In this document: positions 20,772-31,950 of the stretch, one piece after another
Layout: each line of letters starts with the position of its first letter
How positions within the stretch are numbered: the first letter of the stretch is position 1
Assembly (NCBI RefSeq): GCF_020509005.1
Contig: NC_063021.1
Span: 1,922,001-1,986,000 of the forward strand
Direction of reading: 5' to 3'
DNA from: Fulvia fulva
Lineage: Eukaryota > Ascomycota > Dothideomycetes > Mycosphaerellales > Mycosphaerellaceae
Length of the DNA stretch: 64,000 bases
Translations under genes and position numbers: made by a program
Notes under the pieces: generated by a model
What the model was told of the DNA's origin: nothing
What the model saw: only the letters and a program-made list of their open reading frames with translations
Databases searched by the model: none

Positions 20772-23700
20772 ATGGACTGCCCGTCTGCTTCCATGTCCAT
20801 GTCGCTGTCGTCTCCCCGACGGCGTCGCCCTTTCGAGGATCCGCATTCCGTCATGGTGCGCACCGGCTCCAATGATTCTTCCAAGTCGTCCGACGATATA
20901 CTTGTGGCTGGTCCATCGCACACGCCGTCGCAACGCAACAAACAGGCCATTCCTCCCCATGTCATCCAGTCGTCGCACTCGAGGCGCTCCTCGGCCAAAC
21001 TCACTACCGCTCGAGTGGTGTATGATCGATTCACCATCAGCTTCGGCCCTGCCATTGCCAGAGAACGATTTCGGGGAATTGTGCGCACAAGACCGAAACC
21101 CCTTTCTCGAGCGTCGGACTCGTCGTCGTCTTCCGATGTCAAGACAGAAGACGATGAGCTATCCGGCGGTCCCAATCATCGCGGAACGTATTCGAAAGAG
21201 TACACCCTGCTGCACCCCAACATCACATGGGTGCATCGCGGTCAAGGCCGCTATCTGCCAGCGTCTGCGATCGCCACCGACAACACTTCTTCGAGCGCAA
21301 GACCAACAAGGTATGTCATTTGAAGTCTATCTCGTTTCCAAAGCCTATGCTAAGTATTGCAGACAAACAACAGAGCGCACCAATGGCTCCGTTGCAACAA
21401 GCGAGCAGACTATGGAGAGCATGACCCAGGCTCTCTACGATCATTTCAGTGACTGGAGGAAACAGCGAAACCCGGAAGCTTCCGATAGATGGAGTCCACA
21501 GCTGAAGGGGCAATACAAGCTGTACCTCGAAATGATCAAGACGACGCCAAGACAGCAATGGTTAAAGGCCATCGAGACCATCGCGGACCAAGATCACAGG
21601 GAGATTGTCCGACAATGGAATCGCGCCATGGATCGACAATTCCCAACAAACGGCAAGATCGAACGCCAGCACAGTGAAGACGGTTCTCCGCGAAATCATC
21701 TGTCCCGTCAAGCCAAGACTTTTTGGCCTAGCCTCGAGCATCGACGGAGCTCCCGACTAACGGATGCCCCGAACAACGGATCCTACAACGAGGACGACGA
21801 CTACGGTGCTGGAGATACGGACGGCTCGCATAGCCCAGACAAGACCTATCGAAAGGATCATGTGGATGCGCATCCGAATGAGCTTTTCCATCATGCTGGC
21901 AATGGCTGGTGGAAGAGAGGTCCAAGGCCGAATGACTCGGAGAAGACCTCAGATCGAAGAGACTCGAGTGCTTCTCATGCGATCAAGTATAGCAGCAGTG
22001 AAGCTTCCCGTGAGTCTGACGGCGGCGCGACCATCCACAAAGAAGAGCTGTACAAATACCCTGGCATGACTTTCCATCACAAAGGTAACAGATGGTACAA
22101 ACCAGGCATCGGCCCTAGCGGAGTCACTGGATGTATCACAGTATCTGCAGATGGTCAGATCATTGGTCCGAAGCGTAGACGAAGTGACTTCACCGTGGAC
22201 TCGAACGAGATGTCTATCGACGCCCCACCACCTCTTTCTACGCCGGACCTAGGTCACACCGTCAACAAAGCATACGCAGATTTGCACCCTGAAGTCGAGT
22301 GGGTTCATCGAGGCGGTGGAAGATACAAACGGAAAGCCAGTCTCATCGACACTGGCACCGTTGCCCCCGCCGGGTCATCCGACAGGCGTTCGAGTCGAGC
22401 TGAGAACAGTTTTAGCAATCACTACGCCGCATCTCGCGCAAGTGACGAGCTTCGTCGGTCGAGCAATCGCCGCCGCAACTCGAAACTCGAGTCACTCGAT
22501 GATGAGCCAGGTGAGCTGTTCGACAAAGCCTACGTGGATGCGCACCCCGACGAGAAGTTCTATCATCGTGGTCAAGGTCGCTACGCTCGTGGTGATCGAC
22601 CAAAAGCTATGGGCGGCCCGAGTCTAGATCACTCTCACTCAGAAGAGAAGTTTGACAAGGCATACGTCGATGCGCACCCGAACGAAACCTTCCACCACCG
22701 CGGACAAGGCAGGTGGGCCCGGGGATTGCCGCCACCACATTCAAACAGTAAGACTGCCGTTCGCGGCCCTGGAGCTCTCGAGATGTACAAACGTGAGAAG
22801 TCCCCACAAGACGGTCCCAAGCCGCCACCATTGACTGCGCTACTCAAGAAGCAAGAAGGCCCAGACCTGTGGCGTAATCTCAACTGGCAATACAGAGGAG
22901 GCGGGAAGTGGTGTCAGGTGTCCAAAGAGGAGGCGCATAGACTCACCACCAAATCTCGCAAACCTCGAGTCTCGAGTGGCCGTAGTCGTGGTGACGAAGC
23001 AGACATGCAGCTTCGTGGCGAAGCGTTCGCAGTGGATGGCTCATCAACAGCTGCTGCCAAGCGTTCTGCCGGCCTTCTCGCGAAGCCTCCCAAGATCATC
23101 AGGAAGCGGTCTCAGCAAAGCATGGCACAGTTACCTTCCAATTCGCACTCGACCGCCCCAACGCCACGTCCCGCTCTACTGCCACCCGAGGACGACCGTG
23201 TAGACCAGGAAGACTTGCCATCCCTCTACAAAGATGCGTGGTCGGATGCTGAATCGGAGGACCTTGATGATGCGGCTAAAATACTACGCAGCGAGTTCGA
23301 CCCGATGATTGGCCCGGAGCCGTTCGTGAGGGCATTGACGAAGCACGATCCTGCCGTGCGCTCGCTTGACACTCTGAAGCAGCTTGCTGCGAATGCGCAA
23401 CAAGCGCTGATGCAGCTACAAGACGAGTACCTAGCACTGGATGAGATCGTGGCCCGTCACCCCATGAATGGCAAGAAAGAGCGCAAGGCTGTCAAGGGTG
23501 GCCGACAGCCGCTCGAGTATACGGTCTGGGAAGACAAGAAAGAAGCAATCCTCTACGACTATACCTTCGACCCACGAAAGACTGGGTATCAGAACCCAGA
23601 CGCCCAAAGAATCATTCGTGATGAGGAAGGCCGCGAACTTCGTCGTCGCCGCAACCGCTATGGGCACGACCCCCACGAAACAGCAGTGAACTATGGCGAC

Positions 23701-24306
23701 GGCGAGATGACTGCCAAGCGAGCTGTGAAGCCAGTCTCCCGTTTCGATGGCGTCGTAATCCCCCCACCACGAAAGCGTTCTCGCCTTATGACCACCGCCG
23801 ACGACAACATCACCAAAACCATGGACGACTCCCCCAGTGCCACCCCAAACCGCGCAGCAAGCCCCATCCCAGGCTTCACCGAAGCCGAAATGGCCGCCAT
23901 CAACGACCCCAAGCGCGGTCGCTGGAGGGGCCACGTCCCCAAAGTCATGCACCAAGCCATGCACCACCGCCTCCGCGAGCTTCGAGCGGAAAGTGTCGGC
24001 TCCCAGCGCAGCGAAAGCGGCACCAGCACCGGCTCACCGAACCAAACCGGTGCTCGCAAGGGACGTCCACCAGGTAGCAAGAATCTCAAGCCGAGAAAGG
24101 ACATCGGGATCAAGAAAGGTCCACGCAAGAAACTCGCGACAAGCCAGGCGACTCCGACCAGTAGTGTTGAGCCGGAGATGATGCAGGATGGTTCGGTGCC
24201 GGCGATTGTGGAGAATCCGCCTGATGATGTGCCGGCTGCTGCTGCTGCGGATGAACCGATGGCGATTGACGCTGCTGCGAGTCAGGCGATGTCGTTGAAT
24301 GTGTAA
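20772..24306 (+). CDS. Nuclear-looking protein with seven H-P...HRGxGRW modules and an AT-hook
   Basis: There are two exons (20772-21310, 21363-24306) around a 52-bp intron with GTATGT, branch GCTAAG and TTGCAG, giving 1160 residues. A module of about 22 residues recurs seven times, at about 141-161, 341-365, 406-426, 481-501, 566-588, 610-632 and 679-697. Examples are KAYVDAHPDEKFYHRGQGRY, KAYVDAHPNETFHHRGQGRW and KAYADLHPEVEWVHRGGGRY. The consensus is K-x-Y-x-x-x-HP-x-x-x-[FW]-x-H-[RK]-G-x-G-[RK]-[WY]. The last copy is shortened. Linkers are Ser/Arg/Asp-rich and disordered. Near the C-terminus there is KRGRWRGHVPKVMHQ and a classic AT-hook, RKGRPPGSKN, followed by more basic sequence. Chromatin association is likely from the AT-hook and basic tracts. 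I do not recognise the module family. Confidence 0.8.
21192..22914 (+). repeat. Coding repeat array: seven protein modules
   Basis: This is the genomic span of the seven modules in the gene at 20772-24306. Copies 5 and 6 (about 22519-22590 and 22651-22719) are the most alike in protein. Their DNA differs at many third codon positions, so the copies are old and held by selection on the protein. Confidence 0.75.
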
Positions 24307-24889
24307 GATGTGGTGAAGGGTCTGGCGAGGAGGGCGGCGGACGGGCAAGGTGAAATATAGGCGTCTTCATGACCCTTGAAACAATTCTTGATCACTGGGA
24401 CAGCGACATAATAGCTTGACTACGACTTGAGATGACGAGGCGTAGAAGCGCGATGCGCACATCTTCGCCATCGTATGTAAAGAGTCTAGACCACCCAAAG
24501 CATGTTATGAAGGTTTCTGTTGCCTTTATTCTCCAGCATTGCGGCGACTGCTTCTTGTGTCTTCCGCCTTTCGGAAACTCATCGCATGTGCTCATGTTCC
24601 GTAATGTAGAATGAAACTGTTGGTATCACAGAGATAGAGTGGAGCACAGAGACAAGAATCGTCTCTACATCCACAGACTACGAAATCCCACCATTAACTC
24701 AACAATACGCCTTCTGTATCTGTCAATGGCGCAATTGGTCTTCCGAACGCCGGTGATGCATCGCAGGTCTAACCCGAACAACCAAACTCTCACAAAGCTC
24801 TCGGGAGCGGCCCTCATTACTCCCTGCCCATGAAACTCAAACCCAAAACATCGTGAACGCATCATCAATCATGCTCATCCAAGGGGCCA
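24307..24889. other. Intergenic between convergent genes
   Basis: These 583 bases hold the 3' ends of the module-repeat gene (+) and the kinase gene (-). I see no coding or repeat signal. Confidence 0.4.
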
Positions 24890-27135
24890 CTACTGGACCG
24901 GAAGCTGTTGTCGCAGACCGCTCTCGCCTGGCTTCTTGTTGCCACGACGACCTAGCAATGTGGCGTTATCAAGACTGAGCTCGAATGCTCCAGCCTTGTT
25001 CCGTACTTGCTTCTTGGCTGCAGCAGCAACTTCAGGAGAGTGCTGGCCATAACCACGAGCCTGCGAGGATCGTGGTGCCGCTGCCTGGCGAGCTTGTGCG
25101 GCGGCGGAAAGGCTGGTATTACGCATTTGCCTCTCCACGCCACCGACATCAGCAGCGCCAGACTTGGGTACTTTGGCAGGTGGATTTTGTGCAGAAGCGC
25201 CGTACGACACCGACACGCCCTCATCGTCATCATCGTCCATATCCTCGTCAAGCGCGTTCAAAGAGGTCATAGGGTTGCCTCCTCGGTAGCCCTGCTTGAA
25301 GTTCTTTCGGCGTTTCGTCTCTTCTTCCTGTCTGTGCACTGAGTAGCCAACATCAAAAACCTCGCGAAGGTTGACAGCACCAGGAGATCTGAAGTCCATC
25401 CGTCGTCCTGCGCCAGGTGTGTCGTCGAGGTAAGCAAAGTCAGGTTTCATAGGTGAGCCACCCGATCCAGCCGACATGTTTCCTTGTCGAACGTGTAGAG
25501 GAGTAGCAAGAGGCGGTGCATCAGCGGCTGCGTTGGTAGGCTCATCAGATTGCCGGATCCAAGGGTGAGCAAGGAATTGCTTGATATCGTATCGCTTGTC
25601 CGGGTCGACAGTCAAAAGGTGCGAAACGAGGTCCTGTGCCGATTTCGAGATGTCGTCCCACCATGGCGACAAGAACGTGTACTGTCCGCGCGCGACCTTC
25701 TCGGTAAGCACTTGAATGCTCTCGTCGTAGAATGGAGGGAAACCACAAAGCAGTGTGTAAAATACACAGCCAAGTGCCCACATGTCGACACTCTTGGAGT
25801 AACGTTCGTCCTTGACAATCTCAGGTGCAGTGTAACCGACTGTACCACACGGAGTCATCGTCTGGCTGTCCCAGATGACCTTGGAGAGACCAAAATCTGC
25901 AATCTTGATGGTACCAATCCCGCCTGCACCTTGCCCTTTAACGAACTCGCCCTCATCAGCTTTATCTTCATCTTCGGGACCCTTCGGCTTGGGGTTCTTG
26001 GTGGGATTGAATGGAATGGGGTAGAACAGTAAGTTCTCGGGTTTGATGTCACTGCACCATGTTAGTGCCACTTCTGGCTTGCCACGCTGCTTGCACTCAC
26101 CGATGTACCACACCTGCTTCCTCGTGCAGATACTCTAATGCTTCGGCGACCTGAGTGATGACGTGCCTGGACAGGTCTTCGCTAAAGTATGTCAAGCGAA
26201 CGATCTGATGGAAAAGTTCTCCTCCGGGACATAGCTCGAGGACGATGTAGTAGTATTGTCGCGATTCGGAGAAGTCGATAAGCTTGACGATATTCGGGTG
26301 ATCGAGCTGTCGCATTATTTGGACTTCTTTGAGGATGTTGGCTCTCTGTGTTAGATGACGTCAGTTTATGCCCACCATGACTGTGCAAAGCGAAGTAAAG
26401 CAAGGAAACTGTGTGATGAACGGAGAGTACTGCGCACCTCCACGCCTTTTGGCGCTTTCTTTTCGTAGTCCGGATGCAGAACGCCCTAGCAGGCACACGT
26501 GTTGGCAAGTTTCATCAAAGAAGGACGGGGAAAAGATTTTCGGACGAGTAAGGGGGAACACCACGAGCATGTTGGCATACCTGTGTGGAGTTCATTTCGA
26601 ACTTGCGGACGACCTTTATGGCGACCTGGTCGTAGACGTGTTGTGAATCCTTGGCTCGGTAGACGTTGCTGAAGGCGCCGTCGCCCATCTTCTCGACGAG
26701 TTGCCATCGTTCTAGGCCTGGGTACCGGGGAAGCTTGCCTTTGCTCTCACGCTCTTCGGCCACGATACGCTCCAGCACTGAGGCATCGTAGTCTTTTTGC
26801 TTTTGGTCTCGGTTGTCTCGTTTCTGTTTGTCGTCAACGGCCTGGGCGGCGGCATGGCCGGCTTTGGCAGCGACGTGTCGGTTGCCTTCGGGGACGGCTG
26901 CAACGGAGTAGTCTTGATGAGGCGCTGCGGCTTGTAACGGTTTGTGCTCGTAGACATTCGGATCGCTCATGCCGTACTGCTGGTGTTGCTGTTGCGCGGC
27001 GTTGCCATTGTTGAAGCGCTGTTGCTGTGCGTAGACATTCGACACGTGGGTGGTGGCCTGATCTTGGGGTGATCGTGCATCTCTCGCTTGCTTGCCGTGC
27101 CGGATGAAGTTCTTGAGGTTCTGTATTGTTGACAT
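24890..27135 (-). CDS. srk1: Srk1/Rck2-type stress-activated Ser/Thr kinase
   Basis: Four exons, 26581-27135, 26438-26485, 26101-26345 and 24890-26051, give 669 residues with all phases matching. The kinase domain begins with WQLVEKMGDGAFSNVYRA. The ATP lysine is in VAIKVVRKFEM, the catalytic loop is VVHRDIKPENLL (split by an intron), then come IADFGLSKV, the activation segment CGTVGYTAPEIV and HPWIRQSD at the end of the domain. The 48-nt exon 2 encodes a short insert GVLHPDYEKKAPKGVE before RANILKEVQIMRQLDHPNIV. The long N-terminus is Gln-rich. The C-terminal tail is acidic and then basic. Relatives (S. pombe Srk1, yeast Rck2) are CaMK-group kinases activated by the Hog1/Sty1 MAP kinase in osmotic and oxidative stress. 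That regulation is inferred from the family. Confidence 0.9.
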
Positions 27136-28385
27136 GGTCAGAGTGTGTGTGTGCCCAATTCGGCGCGAAAGCCAAGTGGGATGTGGTGGTTGGCGTGATA
27201 AGGGCAGGAGACGACGTCGGTGTGTTGATGGTAGCAGATGCAATCAACAACAGTACAACAAGGTATGTCGGGTGATGTGAAACCAAGAATGCAGGTGTGT
27301 TGGTGACTGGGAAGGCGATGTTGTTGTTCGGCTAAGGTATGATGCGTGCGAAGTGATGTGACGGAGCACGATGACGTCCCCGGCCTGGTCCAAGCGCAGT
27401 GAAGAAAGAGTGCCTTTTCTCGCAGGAGTCGAACACGCTCAGATGGAGCGAATTATGTCATATCGTGGAATGCATACACACCTCGAATCTGCCCATCATG
27501 GCTTTGCGTCCAAAGGTGAGCTAGGAGGTACGAGCGCGATGATCAGTGGAGTGCCGTCTTCACAATCCTGCCACGCGACAGGGATGACTTCGGGTCTGCC
27601 TTGGAAGTTGGGCCTTGTGTGCTCCGCGCTGAGTTGGGAAGTGATACAAACATCGACAGTATGTGTGGCAGGAAGTTGTCGTACAGTATCTTCTCAGCGC
27701 CACGAAACATATTTCACGGTACAAGACGGAACGAACGTACGCCTTCCTGCTGACTCTACGGCCTCCGCCAGGCCACATGTGCCGAGCCATTCAGCACAGT
27801 GCATGTAATGATGCGTGACTCTGATGCACCACCACGACAAGGCATGCGAGGCTCCACGGAGTCGCGCGAAAAGCAAATCACAACACGAAAGCAGCGCGCA
27901 CCCAAGACGATCGACAATCCTGACCTTCAACTTGACGGTTGAAACGCGTCCTGTCTTGCAAAATCAAGGACTAGGCGACATCGGTCCCGCCTGTTCCAAT
28001 GCGCCCCACTTGAGGATGACGTCCATCATCAGCGTGAGCTCCTTCGACATTCAATGCTGGGTGGTGGCACGTATCGCCCATCGCAAAGCGAGACGGTGAC
28101 GAGAAGTTGTTCGACAAAGAGCACCAATGATGAGAACATTGAACTTTCTTGTGACGCTGCATCATGACGTCTGGGTGCATGTCTAACGTCTCGCAGGAAA
28201 GCCTCCCGAGTCCCGAGGCGTGCGTGGAAAGCGGCACGCATGTTGCCGAGGGCGAGTCATCACCATCTAATTATGGACTACAGTGACCAATACTGTCAGC
28301 ACAGCAGTATCGATTCGTAGCAACCAAGCCTGTTGTGTGTCGTTGATTCAGAGACAACAACAACAGCAACTCTCGGTAACTATAC
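27136..28385. other. Intergenic, 1.25 kb
   Basis: No supported gene lies here. This is the 5' side of the kinase gene and the 3' side of the dehydrogenase. The frames of 60-145 residues on both strands have no domain signal. A tRNA T-loop-like string near 27428 was examined and rejected. Confidence 0.45.
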
Positions 28386-29445
28386 CTATGGAAGCTCTAC
28401 TACAATCTTCTTCGCAGACACGCCTGCGCCAATTTCATTGACGGCCTCCTGGATCGCCTCAAGACCTGTGCCCACAACCTCGGGCTCAGGCTTACACCTC
28501 AACTGGCCCTTCTCGAGAGCAGGAGTCATCCATCGACCCCATGTTGCGGGTCCGATGTCGTTCGGTGTTGGAGCCACACCACCAAGGAGCTTTGCCACCT
28601 TGGTGTCGGGAACCACTTCAAGCGGTCCATCGCAGTAGGCCACTCTCAGGGACCGCGTCCGTGTACGGCATATTCGAAGGAAGCACAGTAGAGACAACTC
28701 TCGTCTTCTCGTCTCGACCGAGCTTATCCGCGATTTGCAGGCAGTCGCGGATGACACCAGGAGAGACGAAGATTGCACGGAAGGCACCGGCGAAGTGCTT
28801 GCCCTCGAATGCCTCAACGATCCTTTCCACGATGGTTTCGTCCTTGTAATCGAAGACTGCAGACGCTCCCAACTCCTTACAGTAACCGAAGTTCCGGGGA
28901 CTGGCGATGGTGATCACATCGTAGCCCGCAGCTTTGATCATCTGTATGGCACAGCTTCCAACCGCTGACGCTCCGCCCCAGACCAGCATCGTATGATTGT
29001 TTGGCTTGGGATTCAATTGTGGTGGAGAAAGCCCGAGGTTGTTTGGGTGGAAGATGTTCGCCGCTGTAGTGAGCGCCAGTGGTAAGACTGCACCTTGCGC
29101 ATACGAGATCTTGTCTGGCAGCTTTGCGACCAGGCGAATGTCTGCAGCTGTGTACAGTTGGAAAGCCCCCTCTCCTACACAGGCAATGACACGATCGCCT
29201 TTCTGCAAGCCAGTGACTCCCGGTCCGACTTGGAATACTTCACCGGCTAGGTCGCTGCCGATGATGGCAGGGTACTCTTCCCAGAGGATGCCCATGTTTT
29301 GGATGCCGGCATCGACCGGATTCATGGCGATAGCATAGTTGCGAATGATGACTTCGCCTTTCTTGGGCTTCAGCATTGGTGCTTCACCGATTGTGAAAGG
29401 CTTTGCTTGCTTGGACATTAGCCATGCTGCCCGGTTGGTTGTCAT
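28386..29445 (-). pseudogene. MDR-family NAD(P)H dehydrogenase/enoyl reductase-like, frameshifted
   Basis: The first frame (start near 29445, MTTNRAAWLMSKQAKPFTIG) gives a medium-chain dehydrogenase/reductase. It shows the GroES-like part NPVDAGIQNMG...YPAIIGSDLAGEV, GVTGLQKGDRVIA and the NAD(P)-binding stretch LVWGGASAVGSCAIQMIKAAGYDVI. The zinc-ligand set of classical alcohol dehydrogenases is missing, as in the zinc-free trans-enoyl-reductase/quinone-reductase branch. After NMPYTDAVPES the frame reaches a stop (28618). The expected C-terminus (RVAYCDGPLEVVPDTKVAK ... VSAKKIVVELP) continues in another frame to 28386. Removing one base near 28640-28646 would join them. The change occurs within about 10 bases, so an intron cannot explain it. 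The substrate is unknown. Confidence 0.75.
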
Positions 29446-31950
29446 GTTGAAGGTGATAAAGGTAAGGAATCTTGTACTCTGTTGCTCTCGGATGGTTCTA
29501 TCTCACGAAGAGGTCTGCTTCTGAACATTACTAGATGCTTCGGCATTGCGCGATATATGGATGGCAGAAATCAGTCATGTCCGCTCCTATGTCCATACAC
29601 GGACTGGTCGCACGGTAAGAAGAATCGCAATCACCGAGTTCAATCGGTTTCCATCGCGAGAGTCTTCCTAACGTGACAATATTGCTCGACACAGAAGATC
29701 CTGTTGCCGTGTACAGAATACGAAAGGAGGTTAGCTCATCCTTCATTGTTCTGCAAACGAGACGAGGCTAGCTTCTTACCAGTTCAGGAAGGTCAGCATT
29801 CGCACATGAAGCGCAAGTCCACCCTCCACTTGCCATGATCACGGAGGTACGGTAGAGATCGGTGAGATGAGCGACATTGGATCGAGGTTTGATGTTACGT
29901 TCACATGATCTGCACGACTTAGTGTGGACGTGAAGTGTCGAAACAATATTCTCCATGGTAAGAAGACTCCCCGTGTCTGCGAAAAGCAATCGCGGCCTTG
30001 AGAGAAACTATTGAGCCTAGGTAGACGTATTGATTGTTCGATATTGAACAGTGTTCCGACCAGAAGAGGCATTCCATGTCACGGTGATTAGTCTTTTGAT
30101 GATGATGCCCGGGCAGTCGTGCATTGTCCTATGACGCGACAACTCCCTTTGCGTGACAACCTTGGTAGGGAGGCTGTTGTTTCGGAGTCCACGTGCAGTC
30201 ACTTCGGGTGAAGTCTGGACAGAATATCATTAAGCGTAACGACCGACGAGCGCTAGCCATCCACCGTAGCGACGTGTGAGCTTGCGAACACTCGAGCGTA
30301 GGTAGTGGCGTCAGCGAGGAGGGAGTGGAGCTCTATCACCAGCCCTCAACTAGCCTTGGCGCCCGCTCTGATTAAGCGTAGCGACCGAGCGCTAGCCACA
30401 CCGGAGTACGAGCTTGCGAGTACGTAGGTGAGGCGTCAGCGAGGGAGTGAAGCTCTATACCAGCCCTCAACTAGCCTTGGCGCCCGCTCTGATTGGTCAA
30501 CTTTCAAGTTTCAGAGTCACGTGACCTACCGCACTGTGCCTGTTGGCGAACTCGCAAACATATACTCGTCGCTAACGCCTGTGTCGTCGTATAATAAGCA
30601 CTGTACGTCGGGTAGCGGTAGCGTGGATCGCACGCTACTTTGCAGTCTAGAAGGGTTGGTAGAGAGCTCCACTCCGCTACGCTTACCTTTGGAGGTTCAC
30701 AACCGCCAACAGCACATTTTTGGCGTCCGAAGTGATGAGTGTTTCGACGTTAGTCATCCTCCCATCTTGTCGTTGTGGCTTTCTGCGAGACCGTCGCGAA
30801 CCTTTTGCACCTGCAGCGTCGCTTGCAGTGGCGTCCAATAATGATTGAGGAGGATGATGGCGAATGCCAAGTCGTGCCGTCAGGAGAGGCTGAGGGGACT
30901 GAGTGTCGGCCGCAGCCGCGTGGCCTCGAGGACTACTGCCATTGAGCAACATCGACTAATCAATGAGAACGATCTGTTCCAGCTGCCTCGTGAGACCTTC
31001 ATCAGCAACAGTAATTAACATTGTGAGGCGGATGGTACCAGTGGATGACGAGTACAGTACAGAATTTCCAAAGCAGATCTGAATGAGCACCCCGGCATGA
31101 ACAGTGCTCAGGCTAAATCTTGGATGTAATGCTGGCGAATCAGCGATGGTGTTTCCCACGCGGAGAACTGGGATTGCGCATTGAGATGCTGCGCGGGTGG
31201 GGGAACATCGAATTGCTCTCGCTCGCGCCTAGAGCAGTGCATCAACAGCTCGCGTTGATGGGATCAGCAGGTGAGAGGTCGGCAAGAGCGTCAGAGCACC
31301 TCTCAGCAAGAGGTGAAGTTGCGTGTTGCTCGTGTCGGCTCTTCCTACGCGCACACATGCTTGATCTTAAGACGCGCTAGAAACGGCAGATCTCCCAGGG
31401 AAGGTGAGACACTCCCTCAGAGTTTCGCCGGCGCAGCCTTGATTGTACTTTGGCCAGTGTCTGGCGGAGCACGTTGTTGGAGGCTCAGCAGATGTGGCAC
31501 TTTCTGTTGAAGGGGGTTATCTTCTTCGCCAGTCGTCGTCCACCTCCTTCTCTGCAGCAGTTCCGTCCAGGGGAGCATCGCAGCCTCATAATTACCACAT
31601 CTCGAGCTGCTTTGGATCCCGCGAGGCCTGTCTAGAGGGTCCCACACCCTAGGCGATTCCCCATCAACCGCGGGCAAAGAGCGCGGAGCCGTTGTAGCAG
31701 ATCCCGCATCCATATCCATCGCTCAACGACCGTCTCGTCTTGTGCACACTCCTTCGCACTGCTCTTTCGCGCATCAGCGAGTAGTGATACTAGATGGTCG
31801 CCAATCTCATCGCATTGCATTGACGAGTTGTATTGAAACAACTACAAACAAGTGGTCAAGCTGGAGGAGAGCAAGAGTTGGGGATCGGGGTCAGAGAGCA
31901 GCCGCTCTACTGATGCCGACGACTTCGCTGGCACGAGCGCACCAAGAGCG
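29446..31950. other. Gene-free block, 2.5 kb, with repeat element
   Basis: No gene is supported on either strand. The block contains the MITE-like repeat at 30229-30686. Sequence to either side of it shows only short overlapping frames. The final part (31650-31950) is the leader of the DUF3405 gene. Confidence 0.5.
30229..30686. mobile_element. MITE-like element: tandem copy plus inverted end
   Basis: Two direct copies lie head to tail, 30229-30370 (142 bp) and 30371-30491 (121 bp). Each starts ATTAAGCGTA(A/G)CGACCGA and ends CAACTAGCCTTGGCGCCCGC. At 30647-30686 a shortened inverted copy occurs: CTAGAAGGGTTGGTAGAGAG then CTCCACTCCGCTACGCTTA, whose complement begins TAAGCGTAGCG and then GAGTGGAGCTCT. 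The unit from 30371 to 30686 therefore has inverted ends, as expected for a small non-autonomous DNA element or a solo palindromic repeat. It contains the perfect palindrome GTCACGTGAC at 30516-30525. No transposase and no certain target-site duplication are visible. Confidence 0.55.

Noticed and set aside
27411..27490. tRNA-like T-loop string (GTTCGACTCC on minus)
   Set aside because: No A-box and no acceptor or anticodon stem could be formed around it.
15986..29445. A secondary-metabolite cluster (monooxygenase, dehydrogenase, esterase)
   Set aside because: The genes are far apart, interleaved with housekeeping genes and mostly broken; no backbone synthase is present.
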